Shown piece by piece: positions 9,396 to 17,678 of a stretch of 64,000 nt of DNA. This DNA comes from Planctomycetales bacterium 10988. GTDB taxonomy: Bacteria; Planctomycetota; Planctomycetia; Pirellulales; Pb10988. Under the pieces are notes generated by a model, which was not told the DNA's origin, searched no databases, and saw only the letters and a list, made by a program, of their open reading frames with translations. The position numbers were made by a program, and so were the translations under genes. Positions within the stretch are counted from its first letter, which is position 1. Every line of letters begins with the position of its first letter. The stretch spans positions 1,488,001-1,552,000 of the forward strand of contig CP043547.1 of NCBI GenBank assembly GCA_009664345.1, in the 5' to 3' direction.

Positions 9396-10051
9396 TGTGT
9401 TCTCCCTGCCACAGCCCTGGTCAACATTGTTTTCAAGGAGCAAAAAGACTTCCGTGGCGAAGTTCCGACAGGTTGAAACTCTCAAGTGGCTAGCATTCGA
9501 ATGCGAAACAGAATGCCACTGAGTGAAAGGTTTTGCCAGTACTTCTGAGAAAAGTCCCTTTACGCCTCTATTTTAAGTAACGGAAATCCGATCCATCTAT
9601 CTACAAGGTCTTTAACGTTCGATCGAACATTGAAGAGATACTCTTTAGTGTAGTGCCTTTTCAAGCCCGCTTCTAGAATCTTTTATGTGGCTCGGACAAA
9701 ACCTCCTAATTTGAAACAAAATCACTTGCCTTTGAGAGTTCTAGAAAATCTTCGATTCGTTTTGTCTGGGATTTTGTTGAAAAACCCGCTTTCGCCCAAG
9801 GTCTCAGGTAGGAATCTGGACCAATCAGACATCTCTTTGAAATCCGACTAAGGAATTGCGGTCGTTCGGACGATAACCTTTGTGACGATTGAATCATATC
9901 AAACTATTTTGAGTCTGTGGACCGAACTCGTCGAAAGGCACCCAACGAAGGTGTTCTCAATCTCTGGCAGTTTTGGTTCTCAGCTCGATATCGATCGGCT
10001 CTGTTGAACCACCAGCTAGCCAAGAAAGTCCAAGCTAGGAGCGTTAAGTCG
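9396..10051. other. Intergenic region between divergent genes, with a palindrome
   Basis: 656 bp between the TPR-CHAT gene (minus) and the small lipoprotein gene (plus). It should hold both promoters. The one clear structure is GTTCGATCGAAC at 9617-9628, a perfect 12-bp palindrome flanked by AA and TT that extend it to 18 bp with one mismatch pair. It is a candidate regulator site. ORFs in the region have no credible ribosome site or composition. Confidence 0.5.
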
Positions 10052-10270
10052 ATGGGGAAAGTAAATCAACGAATTTGGCAAATCGCCCTGTGCTGTCTCG
10101 GAGCCGCTGTGGTCGCTGGATCAACGGGTTGCCAAGTAGATGTCGGTGGACAGACCTTGCCCAGTGCTTATTATATGGAAGATGATGTGCAATTCTTCCC
10201 TGCTGGTCCTGAATTCAAACTTTCGCGTGAAGCCGCCGCGATGGCTGCCGATCGTGCCGAAGCTCGTTAA
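10052..10270 (+). CDS. Small planctomycete-type lipoprotein
   Basis: 72 residues from ATG 10052, which has AGGAG 10 nt upstream; an ORF start at 9917 adds 45 residues with no signal character. The N-terminus MGKVNQRIW is followed by a hydrophobic stretch and the lipobox GSTGC, so the mature protein should be lipidated at Cys27. The mature chain contains VDVGGQTLPSAYY and DDVQFFPAGPEFKLSREAAA. I recall short proteins of this type as conserved but uncharacterised in planctomycetes. Likely an envelope lipoprotein of about 45 residues after processing. The function is unknown. The hydrolase gene starts 72 nt downstream. Confidence 0.75.
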   Translation: MGKVNQRIWQIALCCLGAAVVAGSTGCQVDVGGQTLPSAYYMEDDVQFFPAGPEFKLSREAAAMAADRAEAR

Positions 10271-10342
10271 GCAAAGCATTCGAATTGAATTCGCGACGTG
10301 AAACCGATGGGGAAGGCTTTTCCTTTTCCCGGAGCGATCACG

Positions 10343-11083
10343 ATGCGTCTTCAATTGCTTGGCACCGGAGGTTATCATCCTTCACCGGCCCGCCATACGC
10401 TGTGTCTCCATCTGCCGGAAGCCGGTCTCATTTTCGATGCCGGCACGGCGGCCTATCGTTTGCGTGGCCGGTTGCAACAGGAGACACTCGATCTCTTTTT
10501 GAGCCATAGTCATCTCGACCATGTGGTTGGCCTGACCTATTTTCTCGACATTCTATACCAGCATCCGCTGCGTACCTTCCGCATTCATGGCCGACCGGAA
10601 GACCTCGAAGTCATTCGTGAACACCTCTTTCATCCCGGTCTGTTTGGGGCTCCAGTCGCTGGCGAGCTTTGTCCCCTTGAAGAAACCTTCTCGCTTGCCG
10701 ATGGGGGGACGCTTCGACATTTCCCTCTTCAGCATCCAGGTGGAAGTGTCGGCTATCGCATCGATTGGCCGGAGACCTCGCTCGCTTATGTGACCGATAC
10801 GACGGCTTCGTTCAATGCCGACTACCTTGAACACATCCGCGGGGTCTCGTTGTTGGTGCATGAATGCTATTTCTCAGACGCCCAAGCCGAACACGCCGTC
10901 AAGACCGGACATAGTTCCCTTTCTCAAGTGGCTCACCTTGCAGCCACTGCTGAAGTTGGCCGGGTTCTCCTGGTTCACATCAATCCGCTGGCCGATGAAT
11001 TCGGCTATCCCGACCTCGCCGCCGCTCAGGCAATTTTTCCAAAGATGGAATTCGCCTACGATCTGCAAGAGGTTCATTTCTAA
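10343..11083 (+). CDS. Metallo-beta-lactamase-fold hydrolase (RNase Z/phosphodiesterase-like)
   Basis: About 246 residues from ATG 10343 (GGAG 8 nt upstream); a GTG at 10298 would add 15 residues without homology. It opens with MRLQLLGTGGYHPS and has the metal-binding motif SHSHLDH (HxHxDH), further ligands in LQHPGGSVGYR and YVTDTT, a late H in HSSLSQVAHLAA and VLLVHINP. This order is that of RNase Z-like and PhnP-like members of the superfamily, which use two zinc or manganese ions to cut phosphodiesters. Cytoplasmic; no signal peptide. A precise substrate cannot be named. Confidence 0.85.
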   Translation: MRLQLLGTGGYHPSPARHTLCLHLPEAGLIFDAGTAAYRLRGRLQQETLDLFLSHSHLDHVVGLTYFLDILYQHPLRTFRIHGRPEDLEVIREHLFHPGLFGAPVAGELCPLEETFSLADGGTLRHFPLQHPGGSVGYRIDWPETSLAYVTDTTASFNADYLEHIRGVSLLVHECYFSDAQAEHAVKTGHSSLSQVAHLAATAEVGRVLLVHINPLADEFGYPDLAAAQAIFPKMEFAYDLQEVHF

Positions 11084-11132
11084 CGGCTAAAATCCTTCGA
11101 TGGAAAAATTCCCAAAAGTTGCTTGCAAATAG

Positions 11133-11144
11133 TTCGGTACCGAA
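11133..11144. promoter_or_regulatory. Palindrome at the marR start, candidate operator
   Basis: TTCGGTACCGAA, a perfect 12-bp palindrome, ends 5 nt before the first ATG of the MarR gene, within the 5' leader. MarR proteins are dimers that usually repress their own gene by binding such near-palindromes by the start site. Position and symmetry are seen directly; the role is inferred. Confidence 0.5.
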
Positions 11145-11149
11145 ATAAA

Positions 11150-11731
11150 ATGCCGGACATGACAAAGACACCTAAAGCTCCACCTGATGATGAGACCTCT
11201 TTCGACACGGCTTCTCCGCTCGATGATTTACCTTTGTATCTACCAAGAGTGTATTACGCATTCCTGGGGGTTGTTGAGTTAAAGTTACAAGAGTCGGGGC
11301 TTGCCGAATTCCTCCAACCGGGGATGGGCCATGTGCTGCTCCGATTGTATGAAGAGGATCATTGTATCATTCGCGAGCTTGCCGAAAGTGTGCAACTTGC
11401 CAGTGGGACGCTAACCGGGCTTCTGCGGAGAATGGAAAAACGGGGGCTGATTGAAACTCGCCGCTGCCGCGAAGATCGCCGTGCTGTTCGAGTTTTACTT
11501 ACGGAGAAAGGCCGTTCTTTAAAGCCACGTATTCTGGCCTTCCATGAATCGGTCATGAAGGTGTTTTTGACAAACTTAACTGAAGAAGAACTCCAAACCT
11601 CAAAAGTACTTTTGACAAAGATTCAGTCTGCTTTAAAAGACGAAGATCAGCGACTTCGCGAACTCGACCTTCCGGTGCCGCCGGTTTCCTCGAAAAAGAA
11701 ACGTAAACGAAAGACAACGGATAAAACCTAA
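11150..11731 (+). CDS. MarR-family transcriptional regulator
   Basis: About 193 residues from ATG 11150 (ATG 11159 is also possible; a TTG at 11123 would place the palindrome inside the gene). The winged helix is clear: IIRELAESVQLASGTLTGLLRRMEKRGLIETR with the wing DRRAVRVLLTEKGR. Helices before and after give the dimer interface. A lysine/arginine-rich tail (SSKKKRKRK) follows. MarR proteins sense small molecules or oxidants and repress neighbouring genes; there is no conserved redox Cys visible. It lies 66 nt after the hydrolase and upstream of the secreted esterase, its likely regulatory targets. The gene also contains CAAAAGTACTTTTG at about 11611, the only good outside match to the motif of the 16-29 kb cluster. 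Confidence 0.9.
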   Translation: MPDMTKTPKAPPDDETSFDTASPLDDLPLYLPRVYYAFLGVVELKLQESGLAEFLQPGMGHVLLRLYEEDHCIIRELAESVQLASGTLTGLLRRMEKRGLIETRRCREDRRAVRVLLTEKGRSLKPRILAFHESVMKVFLTNLTEEELQTSKVLLTKIQSALKDEDQRLRELDLPVPPVSSKKKRKRKTTDKT

Positions 11732-11817
11732 TGAAGCGTTAAACAAATCGCTCTGTCAGACTCATTCAACTTACACTTTCCCCTTGTACCCAGCTTGTTT
11801 CACATTGGAGAGACCCC

Positions 11818-13065
11818 ATGAAACAAACAATCTACTTGGCCGCATTCTTGATGTGTTTAACCGTTGTTTCTGCCACGGATGCTCAGCAGCGACCGGGCAA
11901 CCGCCCTCAAGCCCCAGGAGGTCGTATGCTCGCCGGGATCGAAGCCCATCGCGATATGCCCTATGTCACCAATGGACATGAACGACATAAGTTGGACCTC
12001 TTTCTGCCCGAGAATACCAAAGAGCCTTTGCCCTTGCTCATCTGGATTCATGGTGGCGGCTGGCAAAACGGAAGCAAAGACGGCTGCCCTCCGCTTCGGA
12101 AAGGATATGTGCAAGCAGGATATGCGGTGGCTTCCATCAACTATCGCTTGAGCGGACATGCGACCTTTCCGGCACAAATTGAAGATTGCAAGGCCGCCAT
12201 CCGCTGGCTCCGCGCTCATGCCAAGAAGTACCATCTTGATCCCGAGCGATTCGGCGTTTGGGGAAGTTCCGCCGGTGGCCACTTGGTCGCTTTGGTCGGA
12301 ACCTCGGGAGATGTGAAAAAGTTCGATGTCGGCGAGCACCTGGACCAATCCAGTCGAGTGCAAGCCGTCTGTGATTACTACGGCCCAACCGATTTCAAGG
12401 TCTTTGTCACTACCCCTCGTTATGAACGCCATGCCAGCCCGACTTCGCCGGAATCAAAACTCGTCGGCGGCGAAGTCTTGAAAAACATGGATCAAGTCAA
12501 GGCGATCAATCCCATCACTTATGTCTCGCAGGATGATCCCCCTTTCCTCATTGTTCATGGGGATAAAGATGGCACCGTGCCGATCAATCAAAGCGAATTA
12601 CTTTACGAGGCTTTAAAGGAATCGGGCAACGTTGTTCACTTCCACACCATTCACGGAGCCGGGCATGGGCGACCTGGATTTGATGCCCCTGAAATTGAAA
12701 ACATGGTTCGGGAATTCTTTGCTACAAAGCTCAAAAATCCTAGCAGCACAAAGCAAGAACCTTACGCGACCACTTCGGAAAGCACGGCGACGGAGGAAGT
12801 CCGCGGACGCGAAAACCCACAACAAATGCGTCGTCCCAATCCTCAAGCGAACAACAATCGTCCCCGGATTTCCTTTGAACAAGTCCTGAGAAGAAGCGAT
12901 TCGGATCAAGATGGAAAACTGTCTCGATCAGAATTTCCTGCTAATCAAGCTTTATTTCAAAGACTCGATGCAAACCGTGATGGATTTGTCACCCAAGAAG
13001 AACATGAAAATCTCTTCCCTGCTAACCGTCAGCGACCCCCCCGAGGAAAGTCCTCGGAAGAGTAA
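11818..13065 (+). CDS. Secreted alpha/beta-hydrolase esterase with C-terminal EF-hand pair
   Basis: 415 residues. A signal peptide ends near ATDAQ (about residue 23). The hydrolase domain (about 45-305) has the oxyanion motif HGGGW (78-82), the nucleophile elbow GSSAGG with Ser151, an Asp in HGDKDG (249/251) and His283 in GAGHG. It resembles BD-FAE/carboxylesterase proteins that deacylate sugars or small esters outside the cytoplasm. A Gln/Asn/Pro-rich linker leads to two calcium-binding EF-hand loops, DSDQDGKLSRSE and DANRDGFVTQEE, near the C-terminus. The fusion suggests calcium-dependent stability or docking. A terminator follows at 13093. Confidence 0.9.
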   Translation: MKQTIYLAAFLMCLTVVSATDAQQRPGNRPQAPGGRMLAGIEAHRDMPYVTNGHERHKLDLFLPENTKEPLPLLIWIHGGGWQNGSKDGCPPLRKGYVQAGYAVASINYRLSGHATFPAQIEDCKAAIRWLRAHAKKYHLDPERFGVWGSSAGGHLVALVGTSGDVKKFDVGEHLDQSSRVQAVCDYYGPTDFKVFVTTPRYERHASPTSPESKLVGGEVLKNMDQVKAINPITYVSQDDPPFLIVHGDKDGTVPINQSELLYEALKESGNVVHFHTIHGAGHGRPGFDAPEIENMVREFFATKLKNPSSTKQEPYATTSESTATEEVRGRENPQQMRRPNPQANNNRPRISFEQVLRRSDSDQDGKLSRSEFPANQALFQRLDANRDGFVTQEEHENLFPANRQRPPRGKSSEE

Positions 13066-13092
13066 ATTTTAAGCAAATAGAATTCATTAAAA

Positions 13093-13137
13093 ATCCCGTC
13101 AAAAGTTTTTTTACGACTCTTGGCGGGATGTTTTATT
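13093..13137 (+). terminator. Rho-independent terminator after the esterase gene
   Basis: ATCCCGTCAAAAGT pairs with ACTCTTGGCGGGAT (13 of 14, one G-T wobble) around a T-rich loop and is followed by GTTTTATT. It lies 28 nt after the esterase stop. The convergent FemAB gene ends at 13154, so the hairpin may serve both directions. Confidence 0.7.
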
Positions 13138-13153
13138 GTATGGAACGATGATG

Positions 13154-14320
13154 TTAAGGGATTCCTTTAACAATCGGGGGGCCAATCCATTGAGTGAGTT
13201 TCACAGGCAGCTTTTGCCAGACTTGAATCAATAGATTAAACTTTCCACTTTCTGGTCGTAATTGATTCGGTTCTCCGTTTAAACAATAGGTTTGCCAATA
13301 GGCAGGAAAAGCCTCCGCCCCCCATTGTTTTTTAAAGCGATAAGTTCCACTATCCACGGTGCTTCGGCCGAAGTCAAAAGTTTGTTGATCTCGCTCAATG
13401 GCTCTTTTTAGCATGTGCCAATATAAAAGCATATTCGCACTTAAATGATTAAACTCACGTAAGGAACTCGCACTTGGTACCTGACTCCGCTTCTCTTCGT
13501 GAATCAATAAACCAGCGGCCAGCGGTTGATTTTCTTGGCGAATAATACAGAGTTCAGCATCAACTCCAAACTCTTGGAGGATCGTTTGAAAGAAATTTTT
13601 TCCATAAACCGGCGTCCCAAGGTCACGCATATTGACACTAAACACTTCATAAAATTCATCAAGAAGATCAAGCCCTCCCCAATGAACGGTCAGACCTAAC
13701 TTTTCCGGTTTACGGATTTGACTACGAAGCTTGGGTTTAAAACTTTTCCACAATGACTCTGAAGTTTCAGAGAGAGTAAGTCGCATATGAACTTTATGCG
13801 TCATCACATTGGGAAGTGAGGAATGTGACACTTCTTCCTCATGTCGTAATTCCAGCGAACGGACTTTTAAATCTTCAGCCAACTTACACGCGGTATCAAT
13901 CAATAAACTTTTGACAGAGTTTTCTTCGGCAACAACCCCACCTGTATTTAAATAAGGGAGGCTAACCAGCCTTTTCCCAAAAAGAAAACTCTTCACAAGC
14001 ATTAGGGGAAGTCTTCCCACAACCTGTTGCTGATGATAAATATCGATCACAATCGGATGATGGCCGAATCCTTTGTGAAGGGCTTTAATCCATCGTGCAT
14101 CAATCGCATGCAGAGAAAGGTGAGCTAATGAAACAGGTTGATTCAAAGCTTGTAAAGCATCTTCACCTTGATGAATCTGGGTATGTAATTTTTCTGACAC
14201 TTTCTTTGAAGAACTTCGGTCAGAAGTTTGCTGTGTCCGTTGAGAAGTTCTTATAGTTTCCATTGATTCGGCTTCAAGCAAGTGATGCGGGGTGGGGTTT
14301 TTATTTGGTAATAGCAACAT
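13154..14320 (-). CDS. FemAB-like GNAT protein of exosortase/EPS-cluster type
   Basis: 388 residues. The C-terminal half shows the GNAT/FemAB pattern: KLRSQIRKPEKLG, VYGKNFF, LAAGLLI, LLYWHMLKRAI and FDFGRSTVDSGTYRFKKQWG. Proteins with the last motif occur next to acyl-CoA ligases in polysaccharide and PEP-CTERM/XrtA gene sets and are thought to transfer an activated acyl or aminoacyl group. The first 50 residues are polar and poorly conserved in look. The gene overlaps the acyl-CoA ligase by 20 nt and is last in the minus-strand cluster. No PEP-CTERM protein or exosortase is visible in the window. Substrate unknown. Confidence 0.8.
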   Translation of the reverse strand: MLLLPNKNPTPHHLLEAESMETIRTSQRTQQTSDRSSSKKVSEKLHTQIHQGEDALQALNQPVSLAHLSLHAIDARWIKALHKGFGHHPIVIDIYHQQQVVGRLPLMLVKSFLFGKRLVSLPYLNTGGVVAEENSVKSLLIDTACKLAEDLKVRSLELRHEEEVSHSSLPNVMTHKVHMRLTLSETSESLWKSFKPKLRSQIRKPEKLGLTVHWGGLDLLDEFYEVFSVNMRDLGTPVYGKNFFQTILQEFGVDAELCIIRQENQPLAAGLLIHEEKRSQVPSASSLREFNHLSANMLLYWHMLKRAIERDQQTFDFGRSTVDSGTYRFKKQWGAEAFPAYWQTYCLNGEPNQLRPESGKFNLLIQVWQKLPVKLTQWIGPPIVKGIP

Positions 14321-15956
14321 CTTTAGTAAATGTAGAGGTCTTTTCTTCCCATAGTTTCTTTAATTCTTTGCGACGAATTTTACCACTCGATGTTTTAGGT
14401 AAACTTTTCTGGAAATAAATATGTTTAATCTGTTTCCAGCGAGGAAGTTTCTTTTGTTGAGTTTGTAAAATTTCTTTGTGTAAAACTTCTTGATCTTTGG
14501 CTTGATCCCTGTCAGAAAGAACCCCAACGGCCACCGCAATTTCTCCGAGCATAGGGTCAGGTTTCCCGATCACCGCGACTTCAGCGAGAGATGGATGTGT
14601 TAATAAAATATCTTCAATCTCTTTTGGATGAATCCGATAGGCCCCACTTTTTATTAGGTCGCTCGATCGCCCAACCAAGTAAAAGAAACCTTCTTCATCT
14701 CGCCAAGCCAAATCACCGGTGCGGAGTCCTTCGGGTCGTAAAACCTCTTGGGTTGTGGTCGGGTCTTCCCAGTATCCTTGCATCAAGTTATCGCCTTGAG
14801 CAACAACTTCTCCGATCTCTCCCGGCTTCCACACCACCTGGGTTTCATCTTCAGAAGAATCCTCTGACTGCTCTGTCCGTGGAACAAAGAGTTCAAGTTG
14901 AACGCCGGGGATTCCCTTTCCAATGGAACCGGATTTTCGCTCCCGATCGGCAGGCATTAACACACTCAGCCGGGCGGAAGCCTCTGTTTGTCCATACATC
15001 AAAAAAAGTTCGGATTGTGGCAAGGTGTTCTGAAGGGCTTCCGCTTGGGCAGGTGCCAGGCCACCTCCGGCACAGGTTAGATACCGAAGATGGGGCCATT
15101 CACGCTTTGCCAAGTCGGAGCGATGGAGTAACATCGCAAAGGTAGAGGGAACGCCGGCAAAGCCCGTTGCCTGATGTTGCTGCATTTGATCGAGCGTTCG
15201 ATTCCAAAAGACAAAGTCCTTTGCCAAGATCAACGAGCCGCCGACAAACAGATGTGTCAGCAACAGCGAATTCCCATACGAATAGAAGAACGGCAAAATC
15301 ACCATCATCCGATCTTCGTGACTCAACTGAAGGTACTGACAGATCGATCGCGTATTGGCCAGTAGGTTTTGGTGGCTGAGACAAACCCCTTTGGGCGTTC
15401 CGCTTGTACCCGAGGTGAAAATGATTTGGGCGGTGCTTTCCTTTTTGGCTGGGAAGATTTGTTTGATATCCTGACTTTGAGACGGGGAAAGGTCATTCCA
15501 ATCAGTGATAAAGCATGTCGAAAAAGGAAAACCTTGCGGAACTTCCGCTTTCTTTTTTTTCTTGGTCGCAACGATGTAAATTTGTTGTAGAGAAGAAAAG
15601 TCTTCCGCAAGCTCCGCGAAAAACATTGCATGCTGGGGGCGAACGATTGCCAATTTTGGGCGGCAACGGACTAGTGTGCGTTGTAGTTCTAGGGCAGTCG
15701 TATCAGGATTGATAGCAACGACGGTCCCACCAGTGAGTAGAATCGCAAAGTATGCAATCACATAATCGGCGGAATTTTCTAGCAACAGCCCGACACGATC
15801 CCCCGGCTGAATTCCTGCGCGTTCCAGCTCTGTTGCAAATCGAGAAGCAGAGTCACCAATTTGCTGGTAGGTCCATGTCTTTTGAGTTTCGATCAAGAAT
15901 GGTCGATCCGAAGAAGATTCCATTCGAGCTGTGAAAAGTTCAACGAGTGTTTCCAT
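14301..15956 (-). CDS. Acyl-CoA/acyl-ACP ligase (AMP-forming) of the EPS cluster
   Basis: About 551 residues from ATG 15956 (AAGGATGG a few nt upstream; ATG 15965 has its SD too close). ANL-superfamily motifs are complete: the P-loop FTSGTSGTPKGV, YGQTEAS, LRTGDLAWRDEEG, the hinge region GRSSDLIKSGAYRI, and the adenylation lysine in KTSSGKIRRKEL. It should adenylate a carboxylic acid and load it on CoA or on the ACP encoded at 17354. The cluster's ACP, GNAT and FemAB genes make acyl transfer to the polysaccharide a reasonable inference. Which acid is activated cannot be read. Confidence 0.9.
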   Translation of the reverse strand: METLVELFTARMESSSDRPFLIETQKTWTYQQIGDSASRFATELERAGIQPGDRVGLLLENSADYVIAYFAILLTGGTVVAINPDTTALELQRTLVRCRPKLAIVRPQHAMFFAELAEDFSSLQQIYIVATKKKKKAEVPQGFPFSTCFITDWNDLSPSQSQDIKQIFPAKKESTAQIIFTSGTSGTPKGVCLSHQNLLANTRSICQYLQLSHEDRMMVILPFFYSYGNSLLLTHLFVGGSLILAKDFVFWNRTLDQMQQHQATGFAGVPSTFAMLLHRSDLAKREWPHLRYLTCAGGGLAPAQAEALQNTLPQSELFLMYGQTEASARLSVLMPADRERKSGSIGKGIPGVQLELFVPRTEQSEDSSEDETQVVWKPGEIGEVVAQGDNLMQGYWEDPTTTQEVLRPEGLRTGDLAWRDEEGFFYLVGRSSDLIKSGAYRIHPKEIEDILLTHPSLAEVAVIGKPDPMLGEIAVAVGVLSDRDQAKDQEVLHKEILQTQQKKLPRWKQIKHIYFQKSLPKTSSGKIRRKELKKLWEEKTSTFTKDVAITK

Positions 15957-16062
15957 AATGGCCATCCTTGCCAGAAACTCAGTGGTGGGGTCAAAGCATT
16001 TCTTGATTGATCGGGAACGTAAAGTTAAAAAGTACTTTTGAGTTCTGTAGATCTTGCAATTT

Positions 16063-17334
16063 CTACTTTTTGGATTCGGTATTGATCAGCTGTTGCATGG
16101 TCGCACAAGGCACGACGGCAACTTTTGCCGGCTTTGGGAGTATCATGGATAGGTCCTTTAAAGCCTGATCGATGTCGGAGTAAAAAGGATAGTCCTCGAA
16201 GAGCAACTTCCTTGCGTCTTCTTCACGGACGTTCGGGGAAATCATCCAAAGGGGACGTCCTTTGAGATTGCGTTTTTTCTGCGGTGGGCGATAGCTGGCA
16301 CCTCCGGGTTCGAACAATCCATGGTGGCCAATCCCTTCGGAGGCCGCACAAGTCACACAATAGATTCCGTCTTCCTTCAGCAGAGGTTGCGTTAATTTTT
16401 TCAGGCAAACAAAGACATTTTCCGCTTGAATGAGGTCAAGGTCTTTCGGAAACGCATTGAGCAGAACGGCATCATAAGGTGGCTCGCAAGGCGTTTGAAA
16501 TTGCTTTTCTGCCTCGACGCATGCCTGGCGATGTGCGGTCACTAAGTCACCTGCGACCAAGCCGGTAATTTCCCGTTGTTGATTCGTAAACACACAAACG
16601 ATGAACTCCAGCCCCATTTGGCGAGCCAATCGCTCGGCCTCCAGACGGAACCGATTTTCGTTGGGGTCTTGCCCACCGCGAAGCCCCATCTGCACAAATT
16701 TGTGACTTCTTGCGGTTGCTTGTACATTTGCAAGCCCCGGAAGCACAAGCTTCGCCCCTCCACTATATCCAGCAAAGGAATGCGGCAAGACCGAGCCGAT
16801 TCCTAGTTTCAATTCAGCATTCCAAAAAGTACTATTTGTTTTTAGTTCTTCTTTGCCATACAGAATCCCGGTGCCTGCCAGTTCGGCCTTGGCATCGTGA
16901 ATGACGATATTACAGCGGGAAAAGGCTTCTGGGCCGACCTTCTTTTCAAGCAAATGATCCGGTAGCTTTCCGTGAGTGCCAGTAGCAACGACGATCGAAA
17001 CCCTCTCTGGTGGAAGTCCAGCCGTTTCCATTTGTTGTAACAGATGCGGAATCACGGAGCCCGCCGGGGTCGGACGCGCGAGATCATCGACGATGATACA
17101 AGCCGTATTTTTTCCTTGTGCCAGTTCAGAAAGTGGGGCAATATCGACGGGATTTTCCAGGGCTTCCACGATCTGCTTTTCTTGCCAGACTGGAAAATGA
17201 GGAGGGCTCAAGATGTCGAGAGTCCCCTGAAAATTCCAATCCATAGCAAGCATACGATCCTCGTACCACGCACCCCAGGGAAGCTCGAACGTATGGGGGG
17301 ACGAACCGTTGGAATCGGGCGAAGACGTGTTCAT
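16063..17334 (-). CDS. LarA-like (lactate racemase domain, DUF2088) protein
   Basis: 423 residues. It has VDDLARPTPA, VATGTHGKL and the PHSFAGYSGGAKLVLPGLANV core typical of the nickel-pincer lactate racemase family, including a Lys after SGGA. LarA proteins racemise 2-hydroxy acids with a nickel-pincer nucleotide cofactor; the wider family includes racemases and epimerases of unknown substrate. No larB/larC/larE cofactor genes are in the window. It sits between the ACP gene (19 nt gap) and the acyl ligase in the EPS cluster, so it may set the stereochemistry of a hydroxy-acid substituent; that is inference. Its TAG stop is part of an AAAAAGTAG half motif. Confidence 0.8.
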   Translation of the reverse strand: MNTSSPDSNGSSPHTFELPWGAWYEDRMLAMDWNFQGTLDILSPPHFPVWQEKQIVEALENPVDIAPLSELAQGKNTACIIVDDLARPTPAGSVIPHLLQQMETAGLPPERVSIVVATGTHGKLPDHLLEKKVGPEAFSRCNIVIHDAKAELAGTGILYGKEELKTNSTFWNAELKLGIGSVLPHSFAGYSGGAKLVLPGLANVQATARSHKFVQMGLRGGQDPNENRFRLEAERLARQMGLEFIVCVFTNQQREITGLVAGDLVTAHRQACVEAEKQFQTPCEPPYDAVLLNAFPKDLDLIQAENVFVCLKKLTQPLLKEDGIYCVTCAASEGIGHHGLFEPGGASYRPPQKKRNLKGRPLWMISPNVREEDARKLLFEDYPFYSDIDQALKDLSMILPKPAKVAVVPCATMQQLINTESKK

Positions 17335-17353
17335 TCCTGGAAAAAAGTCCTAT

Positions 17354-17608
17354 CTATTGCTTGCTTTGAACGTACTCTGCAATGGCATCGATCGAATCAA
17401 AGTTTTCTGGAATCATGTCCTCTTCTTCGATTTGCATCTTAAAAGTCGATTCTAAAAAGCAGATCAGATCGACCATGGAGGCACTGTCGATGGCACCAGC
17501 CTCGAGGAGTGATTCATCGTTCGCAAGGTCTTGCAAATCGGTGCCCAGCGGTTGTTGCAGCAAATATTGACGAACTTGATCTTGAATCGAAGTATCTAAA
17601 GAAGCCAT
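17354..17608 (-). CDS. Acyl carrier protein
   Basis: 84 residues, acidic, with four predicted helices and the phosphopantetheine attachment motif GAIDSASMVDLI (Ser after Asp, about residue 38). Length and pattern fit a stand-alone ACP. It lacks the usual DSL and reads DSA, as is common in specialised ACPs rather than the fatty-acid-synthesis one. Being next to the LarA-like protein, a GNAT acyltransferase and an acyl ligase suggests it carries an acyl group for polysaccharide decoration. SD-like AAAGGAAT lies upstream of the ATG. Confidence 0.88.
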   Translation of the reverse strand: MASLDTSIQDQVRQYLLQQPLGTDLQDLANDESLLEAGAIDSASMVDLICFLESTFKMQIEEEDMIPENFDSIDAIAEYVQSKQ

Positions 17609-17678
17609 TGTTCATTCCTTTGAATTGTGTATCGTAACAAAAAAATTGCTGGTTCCAAGCTGCCGTGGTGCTTAGCGA

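Noticed and set aside
9706-9897. 63-codon minus-strand ORF in the gap before the small lipoprotein
   Set aside because: No ribosome site, no recognisable pattern, low-complexity surroundings.
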